The notes: generated by a model from the sequence alone, not told the origin. DNA of 64,000 bases from Ursus arctos (GCF_023065955.2 NW_026622874.1:31137772-31201771); one strand, 5' to 3'. Shown: positions 1-13,259, numbered from the stretch's first letter. Numbers and translations: made by a program.

Positions 1-97
1 TCGATTAATCACAGAAGTAGAAAGTATAGTGATTAAAAACAGGGAATCTAGAATCATACTGCCTGGCTGAATCCTGGGCCCAAAGTAAAATGGGGAT

Positions 98-308
98 GCG
101 GCGCCTGGGTGGCTCAGTCGGTTAAGTGTCTGACTCTTGATTTTGGTTCAGGTCATGATCTCAGGGTCCTGGGATTGAGTCCCACCTTCGGCTCCACACT
201 CAGCACAGAGTCTGCTTGAGATTATTTCTCCCTCTCCCTCCACCCAGCCCCCCCATTTGGGAGCTCACTCTCTCTCTAAATAAAAAAATAAGTAAAATCT
301 TTTAAAAA
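98..308 (+). mobile_element. Can-SINE (tRNA-Lys-derived), older head type
   Basis: The head is GCGCCTGGGTGGCTCAGTCG (pol III A box region), followed by a GGATTGAGTCCC B-box-like motif, a CT-rich tail and an A-rich end. It is flanked by a 16-bp direct repeat AAAGTAAAATGGGGAT at 82-97 and 309-324. Confidence 0.92.
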
Positions 309-404
309 AAAGTAAAATGGGGATACAACTAACTTACAGAGATGTTGTAAAGATTAAATGTATAACGTACATGAAAGGATCTTACCATACTTACTGGCAA
401 CCAC

Positions 405-550
405 AAAGACTTGCATGAGAATGTTCACAGCAGCAATTCGTAATAGTCAAAACTAGAAATGTGCTCATGTTCATTCAGGGATGAATGGATAGGGAATATG
501 TGATATTATCTATACAATGAAATACAATTCAACAATAAAAAGGAACTACA
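405..550 (+). mobile_element. L1 3' UTR remnant
   Basis: Contains the L1 3' UTR phrases 'TTCACAGCAGCAATTCGTAAT' in part and 'ACAATGAAATACAATTCAAC', typical of old mammalian L1 3' ends. Confidence 0.6.
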
Positions 551-554
551 AATG

Positions 555-772
555 CTCTTCTACTATTTTAATCTTTTTTAATCTTAATTTTTTAAACGGC
601 TTTGAGGTATCACTAATACATAAAAAAACTGCATATATTAATGGATCCAATTTGGTGAGTTTGGACATATGTATACATCATGAAACCATCACCACTAGCA
701 AGGTAATAAACATATCCACTACCTCTGAAAGCTTCCTTTTGCCCCCACCTCTTCCCCTTTTTTGTGGTAAGA
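555..772 (-). mobile_element. L1 3' UTR remnant, inverted
   Basis: The minus strand of a typical L1 3' terminus: TTTGAGGTATCACTAATACA, then a CATCACCACTAGCAAGGTAA segment. It abuts the Can-SINE at 790-991. Confidence 0.6.
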
Positions 773-789
773 CCGTAACAGGAGCTCTT

Positions 790-991
790 TTTTTTTTTTT
801 TTTTAAGATTTTATTTATTTATTTGACAGAGATAGAGACAGCCAGCGAGAGAGGGAACACAAGCAGGGGGAGTGGGAGAGGAAGAAGCAGGCTCATAGCA
901 GAGGAGCCTGATGTGGGGCTCGATCCCGTAACGCCAGGATCACGCCCTGAGCCGAAGGCAGGCGCTTAACCGCTGTGCCACCCAGGCGCCC
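790..991 (-). mobile_element. Can-SINE, arctoid-type
   Basis: It begins with a poly-T run and AAGATTTTATTTATTTATT, and ends CCACCCAGGCGCC, so the SINE reads on the minus strand. A perfect 17-bp duplication CCGTAACAGGAGCTCTT lies at 773-789 and 992-1008, indicating a fairly recent insertion. The long open frame across it is SINE-derived. Confidence 0.95.
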
Positions 992-1256
992 CCGTAACAG
1001 GAGCTCTTGAAGAAATTTTTAGTAAGGGGGTAGAGCTCATCCAAATGCTATTTTCAACCAAAGATCAGAAGATGAGAAATCATGTTTCATTTGGTAAAAA
1101 GCCCTTCTTGTTTATTAATGTAACTTCGCTATTCCTTCAGAGATGTGAAATGGCCACAGGAAGCTTTTTTCAAAGGCTTCACCTCAGAGGGAAGAGTATT
1201 CCTTCAAAAATGCTTGTAGCATTATTCTGTTTTTAAAGTATATTTTATCTGAATGC

Positions 1257-1276
1257 AAAAAAAAAAAAAAAAAAAC
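1257..1276 (+). repeat. Poly-A tract
   Basis: An uninterrupted A run of about 19 bases with no recognisable retroelement body in front of it. Confidence 0.8.
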
Positions 1277-3199
1277 CACCCACGCAGACAGAATGTGTCC
1301 TCCCTTAAAGTATACTAAACTTATAAATTTTAAAATGTGTTAATTTGAAATGTAAGGTTCTGAAGTAAATGAACTTCAAGTTAACTGCATTCAAAGCATC
1401 TCATATATTTTTTATAGAAATCTAATTAATTTGGGAAAAGCATTTACTTTGTATTTAGCCCTATTTTGAATAAACAGATCTTCGTTTGACAAGGTTTTAT
1501 AATACATTAGGAAAATATTTTGTAGACTAATTTACACTGATGAAATTAACTTCTACAATTTTTACTGTATTAGAAGCTTTCAACTGAATGTGTGCAGCAA
1601 TGAATGCTATTATTTTAAAATCTAAATACATAAAAATTATAAATATTCAATAAGAAGATGCACTATTAGTAAGAGAATCACTTTAAGATACTTTAATCCT
1701 TCCTCAGAATGAACATGTCTGCGCAGCAAGACATCTTTAACATCAATACTATTAGATCTGGAAAGAATAAATCTATCACATTTGTTAGAAGCAGCACCCT
1801 GGTAAGTTTTAAAACTGAAACGAAAGAATCCTAAGGTCTAGATTCACTAAAAGACCATCTCGAGCAACCGAAGATTTCCACAAAAGGATAGAGGCCAGCA
1901 ATGGCTTACGTGGGGGAAAAATTGAGGCATACTTTCTAAAGGATCTAAAAAAAAAAAAGCCATCTAAATTCCTTACAGTGATTCATATAGTAAAACACAG
2001 ACTCCTACAAATATTTTTGTATTAGCAACAGGGGCCAACTAGAGCTAATAAAGAAAGCCACAGAAAATAAATGTACAAGATATTGCAAGGATATATGGAA
2101 CATGATCCTAGAAACAATGACAAAACTAAGCCTTATGAAAGTCATTAACCAGGACCCTTCCAGGGACTCAGAAGTAGAAGCGTCGCACTTCCTCTTTAGA
2201 ACACTGCACCAACCAAGCCCCGCAGCAAGGGTAGGGTGTAAAGTACAGATGGAACTGCTGGGGGTCCAGCCCTAGAAATTCAAGATAGTTTCCAGAGGAG
2301 GGAGAAGTGCTTTAAATTGAGAAGCTGAAACAAAAAGAGTATAAGATTTTTTTTTTTAAACCATACTACATGTCCACATTCCTGAAATTTACCTTGTCAA
2401 TATTATCCTAACAAATGATCTGGAATAGTCTGTCAGGCTGATTTGGTTGCAGTGTGATATATAACAAACAAGTGTAACTAAAAGAGCCCCTGGTTTTAAA
2501 TACCATCTATCTACAGTAATGATTCCCCAAATCATATTTCTAGGTTGTACCTTTCCCCTAAGCAATCAGACTCATCCAGTGAACTATCAATGTGTTACAT
2601 TAAGTGGTTATCTCAAAGTTGTCTGAACATGTCCACAAAATCCTTATTCCTGTCCTATTCTTTCTCATACTATCCTCATTGATCATCCAAAGCCCCAGGA
2701 ACCCTAGATTTCTCATTTTCTGTTACCCCATACTAAACCCAAAACTTATTGATGCCCCTCCCAAAATACGTGTCAAATCTCCCTAGTTCTACCCCAGTGC
2801 TACTCCTGCAGTTGAGAAAAGTATGATGTGCCACTTGGATTATAGTAACAGCATCTTCCTATCAACACAACGTATGGTTAGGGTAACAATACGGTTTCCT
2901 CTGTTTCACTGTACTTTTGGTTTTCAGAGAGTATGCTTCCAAATTTAATTTCCTTATATTGATGTAAAATAAGGTTTGTCAGAGAAGTTGCTTCCATCCT
3001 CCCGCTCACAGATAACTGTTTTTTAGAAGTTTTTGTTTTCCTTTCCACTATTTTTAAATATGAGCAAATACAAACCTATTTTCCCCTTTAGATAAAAAAT
3101 AGTATAGTACACAAAATTTTCTGCACCTTGCTCTTTTTTTCACTTAATATATGAACATCTCTCAACAGAAGCGTGAATGTTAAACTCATATATTGCATA

Positions 3200-3213
3200 C
3201 ACCCCCCCCCCCA
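3200..3213 (+). repeat. Poly-C tract
   Basis: A run of about twelve C bases within an AT-rich intron, a likely length-variable site. Confidence 0.75.
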
Positions 3214-3339
3214 CATCCATACACACCCTCTTCCTCTAGGAAATAATTTTTTGGTAAATTATAGGGCTTTACCTATTTTACCAATTATCAAACCATAATC
3301 AGTGATCAGCTCAGGGCTGACATTCAGCCATACAGCAAC

Positions 3340-3850
3340 AGTACAGCTTTAGTTTCCTCATTTAGAAACTTCTTTGAGGCTGGTTGATGCCTAAGCAAGA
3401 AGCCACCACAAGTCCCACCTCCTGGACACTGCAAGGACTCAAGAGAGTTGATTGAAGGCCTCCTATCTGGCTCCTTCCAGAGCCCCAGGTAAAGGCCGCC
3501 CTAGCACCCACCAGTGCTCAGGCCCTGCCCTTACATGTGCCCACAGACACCACAGGAGGAGACAGCCTTGGCACTGGCAGCCCGCGGACAAATTCCGCAG
3601 GTCCATCTGGTCTACCCAGGCTGTAGCTACCTGCTGCCTAATTACATCCCCTCACGTTGCTCCTCTATTTGGACTAGGTCTGAAAGTTCTAAGGACTTCA
3701 GAGGAGCGGGTGGTACTGGAAGTCACCACAGGCACTGTCTTGGTGCCATACCGCGAGTACTCCCATAACAGCATGCACATCATGGAAGCCCAAAACTCTG
3801 AGACGTGGAAGATGCCCTGCACAAGGGACCCCTTTTTAATACTCTGCTGA
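3340..3850. other. GC-rich segment, possibly a decayed processed pseudogene
   Basis: About 500 bp of clearly higher GC and CpG content than its surroundings. On the plus strand, one frame reads QTPQEETALALAARGQIPQV at about 3545-3605, and another reads VLRTSEERVVLEVTTGTVLV at about 3685-3745, as though a coding frame had shifted near 3650. I do not recognise the protein. It could equally be a fragment of an old LTR. Nothing shows that it is functional. Confidence 0.3.
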
Positions 3851-3904
3851 GTTTCACAAACTCACTGAATGTCCAGCTAACGTCAGCATAATATTAATTT
3901 TATC

Positions 3905-4095
3905 AATAAAAATGACAGCTAGCCTTACCTATCATTTGTTCAGAGAATGGCACTGTTATAAATAAATATTACCTTATTTTGGTATTATATTTATTATCAT
4001 CACGTCCATTTACCAGATTAGAAAACATTAGCACAGAGAGTCAGGAATCAAACCTAGGCAGCTCAACAACAGAGCCCAGGTTCACCACTTTTTTT
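3905..4095 (-). mobile_element. MIR SINE remnant
   Basis: Inverted MIR pattern: ATTTACCAGATTAGAAAACA, then GAATCAAACCTAGGCAGCTC and a CAACAGAGCCCAGGTTCACCA segment in shortened form. Confidence 0.55.
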
Positions 4096-4939
4096 CTATC
4101 TTTCTCTTCCTCTCATCTATCCTGAAGGATTAAGTCTAAACTTATTAAATATGAAATTCCAATAAATTATTTTTTTGCATTTGCTGTTACTAGAGACAGT
4201 GAATATGTAAGAACGCCTGTCAGTATGGCAGAGGCTAGAAAACACTTCCATGTAACTGCTCAGCTCAGCAGAAGCTGATAAAGGATTCTGTATTATAAAC
4301 AATATCATCACTATTTGAGAAAGTTTCTAGTTATTGTCACTACAAGTCAACTAATGACTACAAACTGAATGGAAAAATAACTAGATGAGTTTGAAATAGT
4401 TCCCAATGTCAAATCATGGCTCAGAAAAGCATATCATTTAGCTAGTAGTAGCAGCAAACCAAAGATCACAGCAATGATTTCTAAAAATAATTAAACGATT
4501 TTGAATTCACTAGAATAATCTGAGTTTTTCCTGCAACTTATACCCTTTGGTAACTAGTTTTATTATAGATAGACTTTAATTTAGTGAGAGAACAAATAAA
4601 TATATTCAATTTATTTACTCTTTATTTATATGTTAGTTTATATTATCATATCAGTTGTTTAATATTTTTAATATCACTTGAGTCCCTATAATGCCCTCAC
4701 AAATGTACGGCAGCTTGAATTATTTACAGAATACAAAACACGAATATGCACAAATCACACCCAGACCTCTTACTAAAAACAGAAGCACAGCATGCAAGGA
4801 ACTCCTTTGACCAGTGAGATTCAAGTCAGAATCCTGAATCAGAAACAGAAAACGCCAGAGAACATGGTAGAAAAGAAATCATTTTAAGATATTTTTAAGA
4901 ACAACCTTATCCATAAGAAAAATCAGAAACAGACTAAGT

Positions 4940-5235
4940 GTCAGTAACTAAAAATTGCTGAATAAGTATGGTACACCCATGTAATCATATATTGTACAAT
5001 TTGTATGTGATGTTGTGAAGTATACATGTTGGCAAGAAAAGTTCTGCTTTTGAGTGGAACAAAAGCAGATTACAACACTGTGTAAGAAACCCATTTTAAT
5101 TTTAAAAATATGTAGGCAAATAAAAATGTCCATAAAAGGATATAAAAAAGTAGAAGCGATGGTATTCTCATGATGAGAATATGAGTAATTCTTCTTTTTG
5201 TCATCTGTAATTTCTGATTTTTCTATAATGAACAT
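4940..5235 (+). mobile_element. Old L1 3' UTR remnant
   Basis: Contains GAATAAGTATGGTACACCCA and a later ACACATGTAAGAAACCCATT-like phrase typical of L1M 3' ends, with strong divergence. Confidence 0.5.
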
Positions 5236-5339
5236 GCATTACTTACACATTAAAAACAGCAATCAAGAATTTATGTAGGTATAAAAATTACATAAAAAGA
5301 CAGATTTTCTCACAGGACATCATTCAAGGTACTTCACTG

Positions 5340-5560
5340 GAGAGGTTCAATGCGTTAGCTCTGAGGACCAAGCACTGGTACTTGAATCCTGGCTCTCTCT
5401 CATACTTGCTATATAACCCTAGACAAGTTCCTTACCCTTACTGTGCTTCAGTGTCCTCTCTGGAAAACATGGACACCAACAAAACCTGTGTCTTAGGGTA
5501 ATTCTGAAGGTTAAAAGACTTAATTTATATGAAGTGCTTAGAATAGTGTTTACTCTATAA
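5340..5560 (+). mobile_element. MIR SINE remnant
   Basis: Sense MIR order is visible: TTGAATCCTGGCTCTCTCTC, a TATAACCCTAGACAAGTTCC core and GTGCTTCAGTGTCCTCTCTG, then GAAGTGCTTAGAATAGTG. Confidence 0.75.
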
Positions 5561-7629
5561 TCATTTATTATATTACACCTAATCTTATTTATGGAACTGT
5601 AATTCACCTGTTATCAATGTGCTCAAAACACAGATTTTCAGACTTCAAAAATATTTTAATCTATCATCTTGAAAAAGCTATTATAACATTTTTTAAAAGA
5701 TTATAAAAATTTATACTTTTCTCTAGATTGCTGATGCTTAGTTAAATTTATACTTAAAGAAGCATTTCCGAAGTTACCAGTGACCAAATTCCCTTACTAT
5801 GTTTTTCCCTTAACTACCGAAACAAAGCACAATGAGTAAAAGACTATGTGAACTGTAAAAGGCAAAGGACTTCATAACTATCTAGACCTTAAATAACTAC
5901 CATACTGATTCTCAAAATTCATTTAAATGATCTTAGTTTTAGTTGATGGCATTACTGAAAACCTCCAAGACTTAACTATAACCGAATTTTCTAAGAAAAT
6001 ATTTACCTTTATGAGTATATATCAAGCAAAAGGAAAAAGATATGCCCAGGCATCAAAATACCTCTCAGCTTCTGAAGGTAATTTTTGACTCATTCATCAG
6101 AGATTTTAATGTAATTTATTTTCTCACAGGCAGGAAGTCTCAAAACAAGAGCCCCACATCAAGATCGCTTACCGGAGAGATTTTTCAGAATTTTAAAATT
6201 AAGATAGAACCCCACTTTCGTTTCACCAAAAGCTGTTAATTAAGTTGTTACTCCTCTTTGCAACAGCTCAGTAATGATTTAACATGAATGAAGCAGGAGT
6301 ATCTACACACCATGATGTGTAACTCATATCACCATCTTTCTAATTCAACTTTCATCATCTCTCCCCATTGCCTGGTAAAAGTTTGCATCCATTCAGGCCT
6401 CTTTTCCTTTTGCTTCTCAAAACTCAAACTGTGATTCACATTTGCCCAAACATGGGGCAGACAGGATATGGTCTTCTGATACGATCTGTAAACAATTTAG
6501 TTCATGCTTTCATGGCCTTAACTGTTTTCCCCCCTCTCTTAACTCTTGCACTAGCTTGTGTTAATAGCAGAAACTGGAAAGCAAATATTTGAGGGATCTT
6601 ACCCCGTACTGAGGTTCGGTTTCAAGGCAAACTTTTTTTTTTTTTTAACAAAAAAGTGTTAAAATTTCGGGAGTGATCTGAACCAGTTTAGAGAATATGT
6701 AAATAAACTTAGTGCAAATGCTTAGTTAAGTCTGCATGTGTGCGGAGCGGGAAACACGGAAGAACAAACTGGAAAAACAGTACAGGGAAATCAATCAATT
6801 TCTCATTATCATCTTCACAATAAAGCTTTTAATAAGAAACCAACAGCGTCAATACATTCTTCGGTTCCAGTATCCATTGTCAAGTATTTATGTTCTCCTC
6901 AGCAATAGGTTTTTACTGAACAGTACAGAGGCAGTATTACTCATAAAAAAAGAAAAAGTGAAAGAGGTTATATGAGGAGTTAGCGTCATAAATAAACAAC
7001 TATGATTTCATGTTTTAACACTTATTACATTTTCCTTTCCAACTTTATTTTTTTAGAAAGACAAGTGATAATTTAGAAACTTCTAACTGTAAAGAATCGT
7101 CCTACTGGTCTACGAACTACACATTGAGAATAATTATCTCTTCAAGATATAGATCTACCTAAGAAAATTATTTGATGGCTTGAATCAGATTATGTTATGC
7201 TTGACGGGATGGGAGGAAAGGGGTATTTAAGAGTAGAAGACCCAGTCCCTGGTCTTAAAAAGCTGAGAGACAACGGAGGAAAGATTTTAATTCTACTTGG
7301 CCTGTTCTGTTAACTGACACTTCTTCACTTCCTTTCACTCACAGTCAACTTCACTCCCTTTTTTCCAAGGAAAAAGCAACACTATATCTTCAATGAGCCT
7401 CTGATAAAACCATTTATGTAAGTTTAAAAACCCATAAAAGTATACAATGAGCAGCTAATGTGTTTATAAAGTATGAAGACAAAGACTGGAAGGATTAATA
7501 CCAAACTTATAACAAAGCTGGCCTCTGGGAACGAGGGAAAGGATCAAGAGAAGGAAACACTTCATTTTCTAACAGGTTAAGTTTTTGAAGGAAAATGTAT
7601 TCATACATTACTACATAAATTGTTTTTAA

Positions 7630-8660
7630 GTTACAGCCATAAAAAATTCTGGAAAAAAGACTGCTGAAGAAAGAATGGTGGCTGATTCTGAGTGGTATGA
7701 ACTTGGAATGGCACTGACTTCTTTGTAACTTACTACTGACGTCCCTACCAGTCCATCACAGGGTGAGGTGTGGCTTTTTATCAGCTGACTAGTTAATGCG
7801 AGCAGAGGTGGCCATATTTGCAGCAGCTGCCTGCGTACTGCACCTGGCACTACACTTGAGTATCATACTGGTATCTGTAGTTACTGCTGAGACTGTCACA
7901 AAGGGCTTCCTAAGTCTCCTATAATGGACTCTAAAGCAAAGGTCTACAGTGAAGATTTCTGCCAAGACATGAAAAAATAACAATAAAACTCACGTGTGAC
8001 ACTGCAGGGGCGTGTAGCAAGCCGCCGGTGCTCTGGTATCCTTAATCTGAGCCTCTCTCAAGGGCATAGACAGGGTGCTACTTCTGGATTCCTGTATCCC
8101 ACATGGAAGGAATACTTCCCACGCAAGCCAACTGTGAAAATCTCTCCTTTTCTCTAAGTGAATGCTAACAGGAGCCCACCATGGAAAAGTTCTGTAGTAT
8201 CTCAATAAAACCCTGGCTGGCTTTTCTTGGAATAAGGCTAGAGGTCAAGGGACAAATCACTGGTGTTTCCCCCAACTTTCTGCAAAGTTTTGGGTTTTGA
8301 GGATAAGAAGTCTGCACATAAACCCTAGGGTCTTACTGCCCTGTGCAGCCTGCAGAAGGGCTGCCCAAGCTCTGGGTTACATATGGCTGGCGTGAGTCTG
8401 CTTCATCTCTGAGTCTGACCCCAAAATCCTGGGTCCTTCCCAGTGGTATGGTTCTTCCTTTTTCTAGAGGCCGCAGTCTTCATAAAATTCTCTTACAACC
8501 ATGAGACATCATTTTTGGAAGAAAAAAATAGTTTTCTTCATCCTTGAAGTCGGTAGGAGGGGAGCTGACATGGTACCTGAGAGAGCTCAGGCCCTGAGCT
8601 CCGGAAGCAGCTGAAGCTGTATTTGCACCCCAGCTGTCAGAGCGGCTGGACACCGGAAAC
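7630..8660. other. GC-richer unassigned block
   Basis: About 1 kb with raised GC and short open frames on the minus strand up to 74 codons. None resembles SYT14 or another protein I know. It may be an old LTR or other repeat beyond recognition by eye. Confidence 0.25.
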
Positions 8661-8815
8661 GTGGGCACGCTAGCGTGCCTCTCTAAGCTACTGTGTTCTC
8701 AAAACTGGAATACTAATTAATTAATTAGACAGATAAATAATAAAAAGATTTCCGTGAGGATAAAATTAAATATTCTGTACAGAGACTTGAGCAGTGCCTG
8801 AAGGACAGTAACAAT
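8655..8815 (+). mobile_element. MIR SINE remnant
   Basis: Weak sense MIR: ACTGGAATACTAATTAATTA, GTGAGGATAAAATTAAAT and GAGCAGTGCCTGAAGGACAG match the last third of the family. Confidence 0.45.
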
Positions 8816-9437
8816 GAATATTACAACAGCCACAGTCAGTAACCTCACGCTGGCTGGAGAGCTCCTTCCTCTCAGGCGTAGCCACCGTACCAGCCTCCAG
8901 AACTCCACCCCCCGCTGAAGCAGTGAGGGTCGTCCCCAGGCTCTACACTTGACAGGAGTGTGAGGCACAGTTTGTAGAAGTAGCTTCAAGTTTCTATTCT
9001 ACCACCTCAAGGCGATTCTCTCACGCGCTGGAGGACAGATAGACTTGTGCCTCCCTCACGAGGGACAGTTTCTTACGAGACCTACTTCACTGGTGAGCCT
9101 GAGCTTACGGTGAATACGGAGATTCCCGTCACTGCTGCCCTCAGGTGGTAAGATGACTGTCAGTCCATTTGTGACTCTATGTCATGCTCCCCAAATGTAT
9201 CTGAGACTGAGCTCCTATGGGCTTTGCTAACAGAAACCAGTAGAGAAAGTGTCAGGTCGTAATAATTGCCAGACTGCTGTTAGCATTATTCCTCTACTTA
9301 GCAAGACATGCCTCAACCCCTAGCAGGGGACAGAGCCTGTGTTCAATTTACAGTGCATCTCTTATCTATTCAGTTTAGTTACTGAATAGTGCTCTTGTAA
9401 AAATTTATTTTTAATTGATGTATAGTTGACATATAAT

Positions 9438-9455
9438 ACACACACACACACACAC
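9438..9455 (+). repeat. (CA)n microsatellite
   Basis: Nine CA units at the L1/SINE junction. Confidence 0.85.
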
Positions 9456-9457
9456 GT

Positions 9458-9652
9458 ATTTTTTTTAGAGAGTGAGAGCGTGACGTGAGCAGGGTGGGAG
9501 AGGGGCAGGAGGAGAGGGAGATGGAGAATCCTAAGCAGGCTCCACGCTCAGTGTGGAGCCCCATGTGGGGCTGATCTCATGACCCTGAGACCATGACGTG
9601 AGCCAAAACCAAGAGTCAGATGCTTAACCAATGGGGCCACCCAGACACTCCA
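9458..9652 (-). mobile_element. Can-SINE, old diverged copy
   Basis: Antisense SINE: GAGAGTGAGAGCGTGACGTG near the CT tail, then CATGAGACC-type core and GGCCACCCAGACACTCC at the head. It is inserted in an older L1 and diverged more than the arctoid-type copies. Confidence 0.85.
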
Positions 9653-10713
9653 ACGTACAATATTATATTTTCAGGTGTACAGCATAGTGAATCAACAGTT
9701 ATATTCATTACAAAATACTTACCACAGTAAGTATGGTTATCATGTGTCACCATACAAAGTTATTACATTATTGACTATAATCCCTGTGCTGTACTTTTCG
9801 TCCCGATGACTTATTTATTTTATAACTGGAAGTCTGTACTTCTTAATCCCCTTCACCTATTTCATCCATCTCCCTACCCACCTCTCCTCTGGTAATCACT
9901 AGTTTGTTTTTTTTATTTATGAATATATTTCTCTTTTTTGTTGTTGTCTGTTTTCTGTTTGTCTGAATGATTCTTTTTGAAAGCACTGACCTGTTCTCTG
10001 GTTACAAACACTTACAGCTTCAGTTTTGCCATTAATGTATTTTATGATCTTAGTAAAATCACATGTCTCTGGGCTTCAGTTTTGTAATCAATCCAAGATA
10101 TCTTTAATGACTATCATTTAATTTCTACCATCCTAACTACCTACTACCAGACAAGTATCTCAGACAAAAAAAGAAATGCAAAGGATCAATATAGAGTCAT
10201 CATGGAAAACACAGAAATTCTACCATTTTAAGAGGAGAAATGTATAAACACAGGTGCTCAGGGCCATGTATATAGTTGTGCGGTTTGTGCACTGCAAAAA
10301 GTTACATGAGGGTTTGCCAAATCTTACAAAAGAAGGAAGGGATGCCTTTTCTTCTTACATAGGTGCTATGTGCTCATGACTCAGTGTCTGCTCAAAGGTG
10401 ACACCTTGTTCTAACTTGTCCACACAGCAGGCTGGACCTTTACCTGAACTTCACAAAGACATCTCATCTTATAGGTCACAGGCAGCCTGCAAAAGTAGCA
10501 CTATACAAGAATTCTACACTACTGGGAGCAACTGGTCTCATCACATAAAAAGATCTCCAAAACCCAAAGACACAGAAAAAGTCTTTAAGATTAATTTCTC
10601 TTCAAACTGGCCATATATAAAGCTATACACATGCACACACAAATTCTTCAGAGGAAAAATGTACATTAACAAAAACCTGAAATCAAAGACAAAGTTTACC
10701 AAGAATCTGAACA

Positions 10714-10933
10714 GAGGCGCCTGGGTGGCACAGTGGTTAAGCGTCTGCCTTCGGCTCAGGGCGTGATCCCGGCATTATGGGATCGAGCCCCGCATCAGGC
10801 TCCTCCTCCGCTAGGAGCCTGCTTCTTCCTCTCCCACTCCCCCTGCTTGTGTTCCCTCTCTCGCTGGCTGTCTCTATCTCTGTCGAATAAATAAATAAAT
10901 AAAATCTTAAAAAAAAAAAAGAAAATTATAAAA
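10714..10933 (+). mobile_element. Can-SINE, arctoid-type
   Basis: The head is GGCGCCTGGGTGGCACAGTG and the B box GGGATCGAGCCCC, ending in (AAAT)n and poly-A. A perfect 13-bp duplication AAGAATCTGAACA lies at 10701-10713 and 10934-10946. Confidence 0.95.
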
Positions 10934-12014
10934 AAGAATCTGAACAAACCATGTAATATATATAACTCTCACTGTTCTAAACATTTTTGTGACAAAGGCA
11001 TCTGGAAAATACAGACGGATATTTTTGTACTTGCCTTCCTCACAAAGAAATTGTGAAAATTAATAGAATAATCTTTATGAAGCAGTTAAAATGCACCTAA
11101 GTATACATAAATAATTTATTATTCTCAAGTACCAAATTATTTTAAAAGTAACATTTAAATACAAAGTATAAGTCAATATGTTTTAATGCCCCTAATTTTA
11201 AGACATCAAAATTAACAGCATGAAGCTTGTGAAGCAGCCATAAGAAAGAGAACGACAAGTGTGTGTATATGTCCAGGCCACATAACCCTAAGAAATCAGT
11301 GGTGCTGGAAATTTTTTTAAATAGCATTTTCAATTATCTCATCCTAAATTAACAACATATGATTTTAGTTATATAGCTATGCCACGATATGTAAATATAG
11401 CTGGGTTCTCTCTATGGTGAACTAAGAATGAAAAGCTATAAATAGACATTCTAATAATTTTACACTAAATGTGTTCTTCATATATAAAATCATCTTTAAC
11501 AGGCTTCTCCTGTCGAATATAGAAATCAAAGTACTAATTAGCATGAATGGAATTTCAGAGGTTCTATCTTACCAACTCTTAAACAAGATATCCACAGCCT
11601 ACTACTTAACTATGAAACCTTTTAAAAATAAAATAGGATTATCAGAAAAGGCTTTAATTTTAAGAACAACACAGCAAAAATAAAATTAAAACTGTGAACA
11701 AAGGAAACTGAATATATTCTTTTAATGTTTATTTTTCCTGGAAAAATTTCTTATAGATATCATTCCCTTTTGTAATTCAAAAAAATGGAAGATTAATATG
11801 GCCACCTAGAGGAGAAAACATGATAACAAATATGCCATCACATTTTCTTACGTTTTCTAGTGTATCTGTATTTCAGATTTATACATATAAACTGTTCTAC
11901 AGGACTCAACTGAAGAGGGTAATCACGTATGAAAGAGACCTTGGTTGGATACTAGAGTCGCAATGATGACCTAACAGAAGCTAAAACCACATTCGCTTTG
12001 CAACGGACCCGACA

Positions 12015-12200
12015 AATAGAGTTTTTATAACTTACCGTGTGACCTTTGGTTAAAAATTACCTACTCGATCTAAAATCTCTTCTCACTTCTGTAGAATGGG
12101 TAATCTTATCTACCACAATGATTTGCAGTGAGGATTAAATAGTATGGTGTGTACAGAAACTAACAGTCAGGTACACAGTAGGAGCTCAATATGGTAGTTC
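12015..12200 (+). mobile_element. MIR SINE remnant
   Basis: Sense MIR: TAACTTACCGTGTGACCTTT, TCTGTAGAATGGGTAATCTT, GTGAGGATTAAATAGTATGG, then CAGGTACACAGTAGGAGCTC. Confidence 0.75.
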
Positions 12201-13259
12201 TTACTACCTGGTCAGAAAGTTCTGTACTGTTCTCTCCTAGCCCTATCCAGGCCCTCCCTGACCCACTCTAATCTTACAGATACTTTCAGTATTGGCTGTT
12301 CCAAAACTTCTCTACTAGAGTTATTCAGTGTTGAGAAGTGAACTAACAGTTCCTTACCAACACTAATGAGGTAATAGCATGTCATATAAAAGATGCACAT
12401 TTAAGAATATTTTTCCTCTATCTTGTAGTTCCCTTTAGTTACCTCAGCCTACACCTCAGTTAACTTTGATCCTTATAAATTCACAGAATAATATACAGAA
12501 TAAAAGGTCAGAGCAGTAAAGAGAAACATAACCTACTATATCTATCCCTTTACTTGTACCTCAGGAAAATGAACCAAATCCTACCAAGAGAACTATACTC
12601 AGCAATCCTCTTAGGTGGCCAGCCACGAAGTGAACAGTATTTCTGCTGAGTTAGCTATGCAGAGGAACGACCACCTGGTGGAGACTCAAATGTGTATTTG
12701 AACCAAATCCCTTTCCTTCCCACATATATGCGAGAGGAGGGTTACCACTGTTGGGTTGGCGGGAGAAGGTGAACGCTATGGTTATAATCTCATATGTACT
12801 TCTGCATCTTCGTGTGGGGGCATGTTAAGAATTTATTATCACTTGAAATTGCTTTTACCGAAGACCTTGAACTCTGAAGTCTCCCCCTCCAATCAAATTC
12901 TCCTTTCTTTCCCCATTCCACTGAATCCATTTTGAGCTCAAAGCGATTTGACTTTTCAATAAACGATAACCTATGATACAAACCTATTCTCCTAGTCTTT
13001 TGTTTTCTTACATTATCACTTGGTCATCTCTCCATCCTAAGTCCCAATGACAGTATTTTAACAATAAGGATATCCATCTCCACATCCAGATGTTCCAGAC
13101 TTTTCTGATTCAGCATGACGGAAACCAAATTACCTCCTCCCACACAAACTTACTTCCCTAAGACTCTCTGAACTAATTAAAAATCTGGATTCTTCACTCA
13201 CTGCACACATTCAATCATTCAAGATACACTGAGACCATCCTTAAATCTACAGACTCTGT

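Larger units (their letters stand above)
9395..9930 (-). mobile_element. Inverted L1 3' end, split by a SINE
   Basis: TTTTTAATTGATGTATAGTT is the antisense of an L1 3' terminus. The sequence resumes at about 9653 with TTTTCAGGTGTACAGCATAG after the Can-SINE at 9458-9652. A (CA)n run sits at the junction. Confidence 0.8.

Noticed and set aside
98..130. tRNA gene
   Set aside because: The pol III A- and B-box-like motifs belong to the tRNA-derived Can-SINE head. No cloverleaf is complete. The same holds for the other SINE copies.
517..969. 150-codon plus-strand open frame
   Set aside because: Its C-terminal half (LTEIETASERGNTSRGSG and on) is the translation of an antisense Can-SINE. The same peptide recurs at 29.4, 30.8, 50.1 and 56.5 kb.
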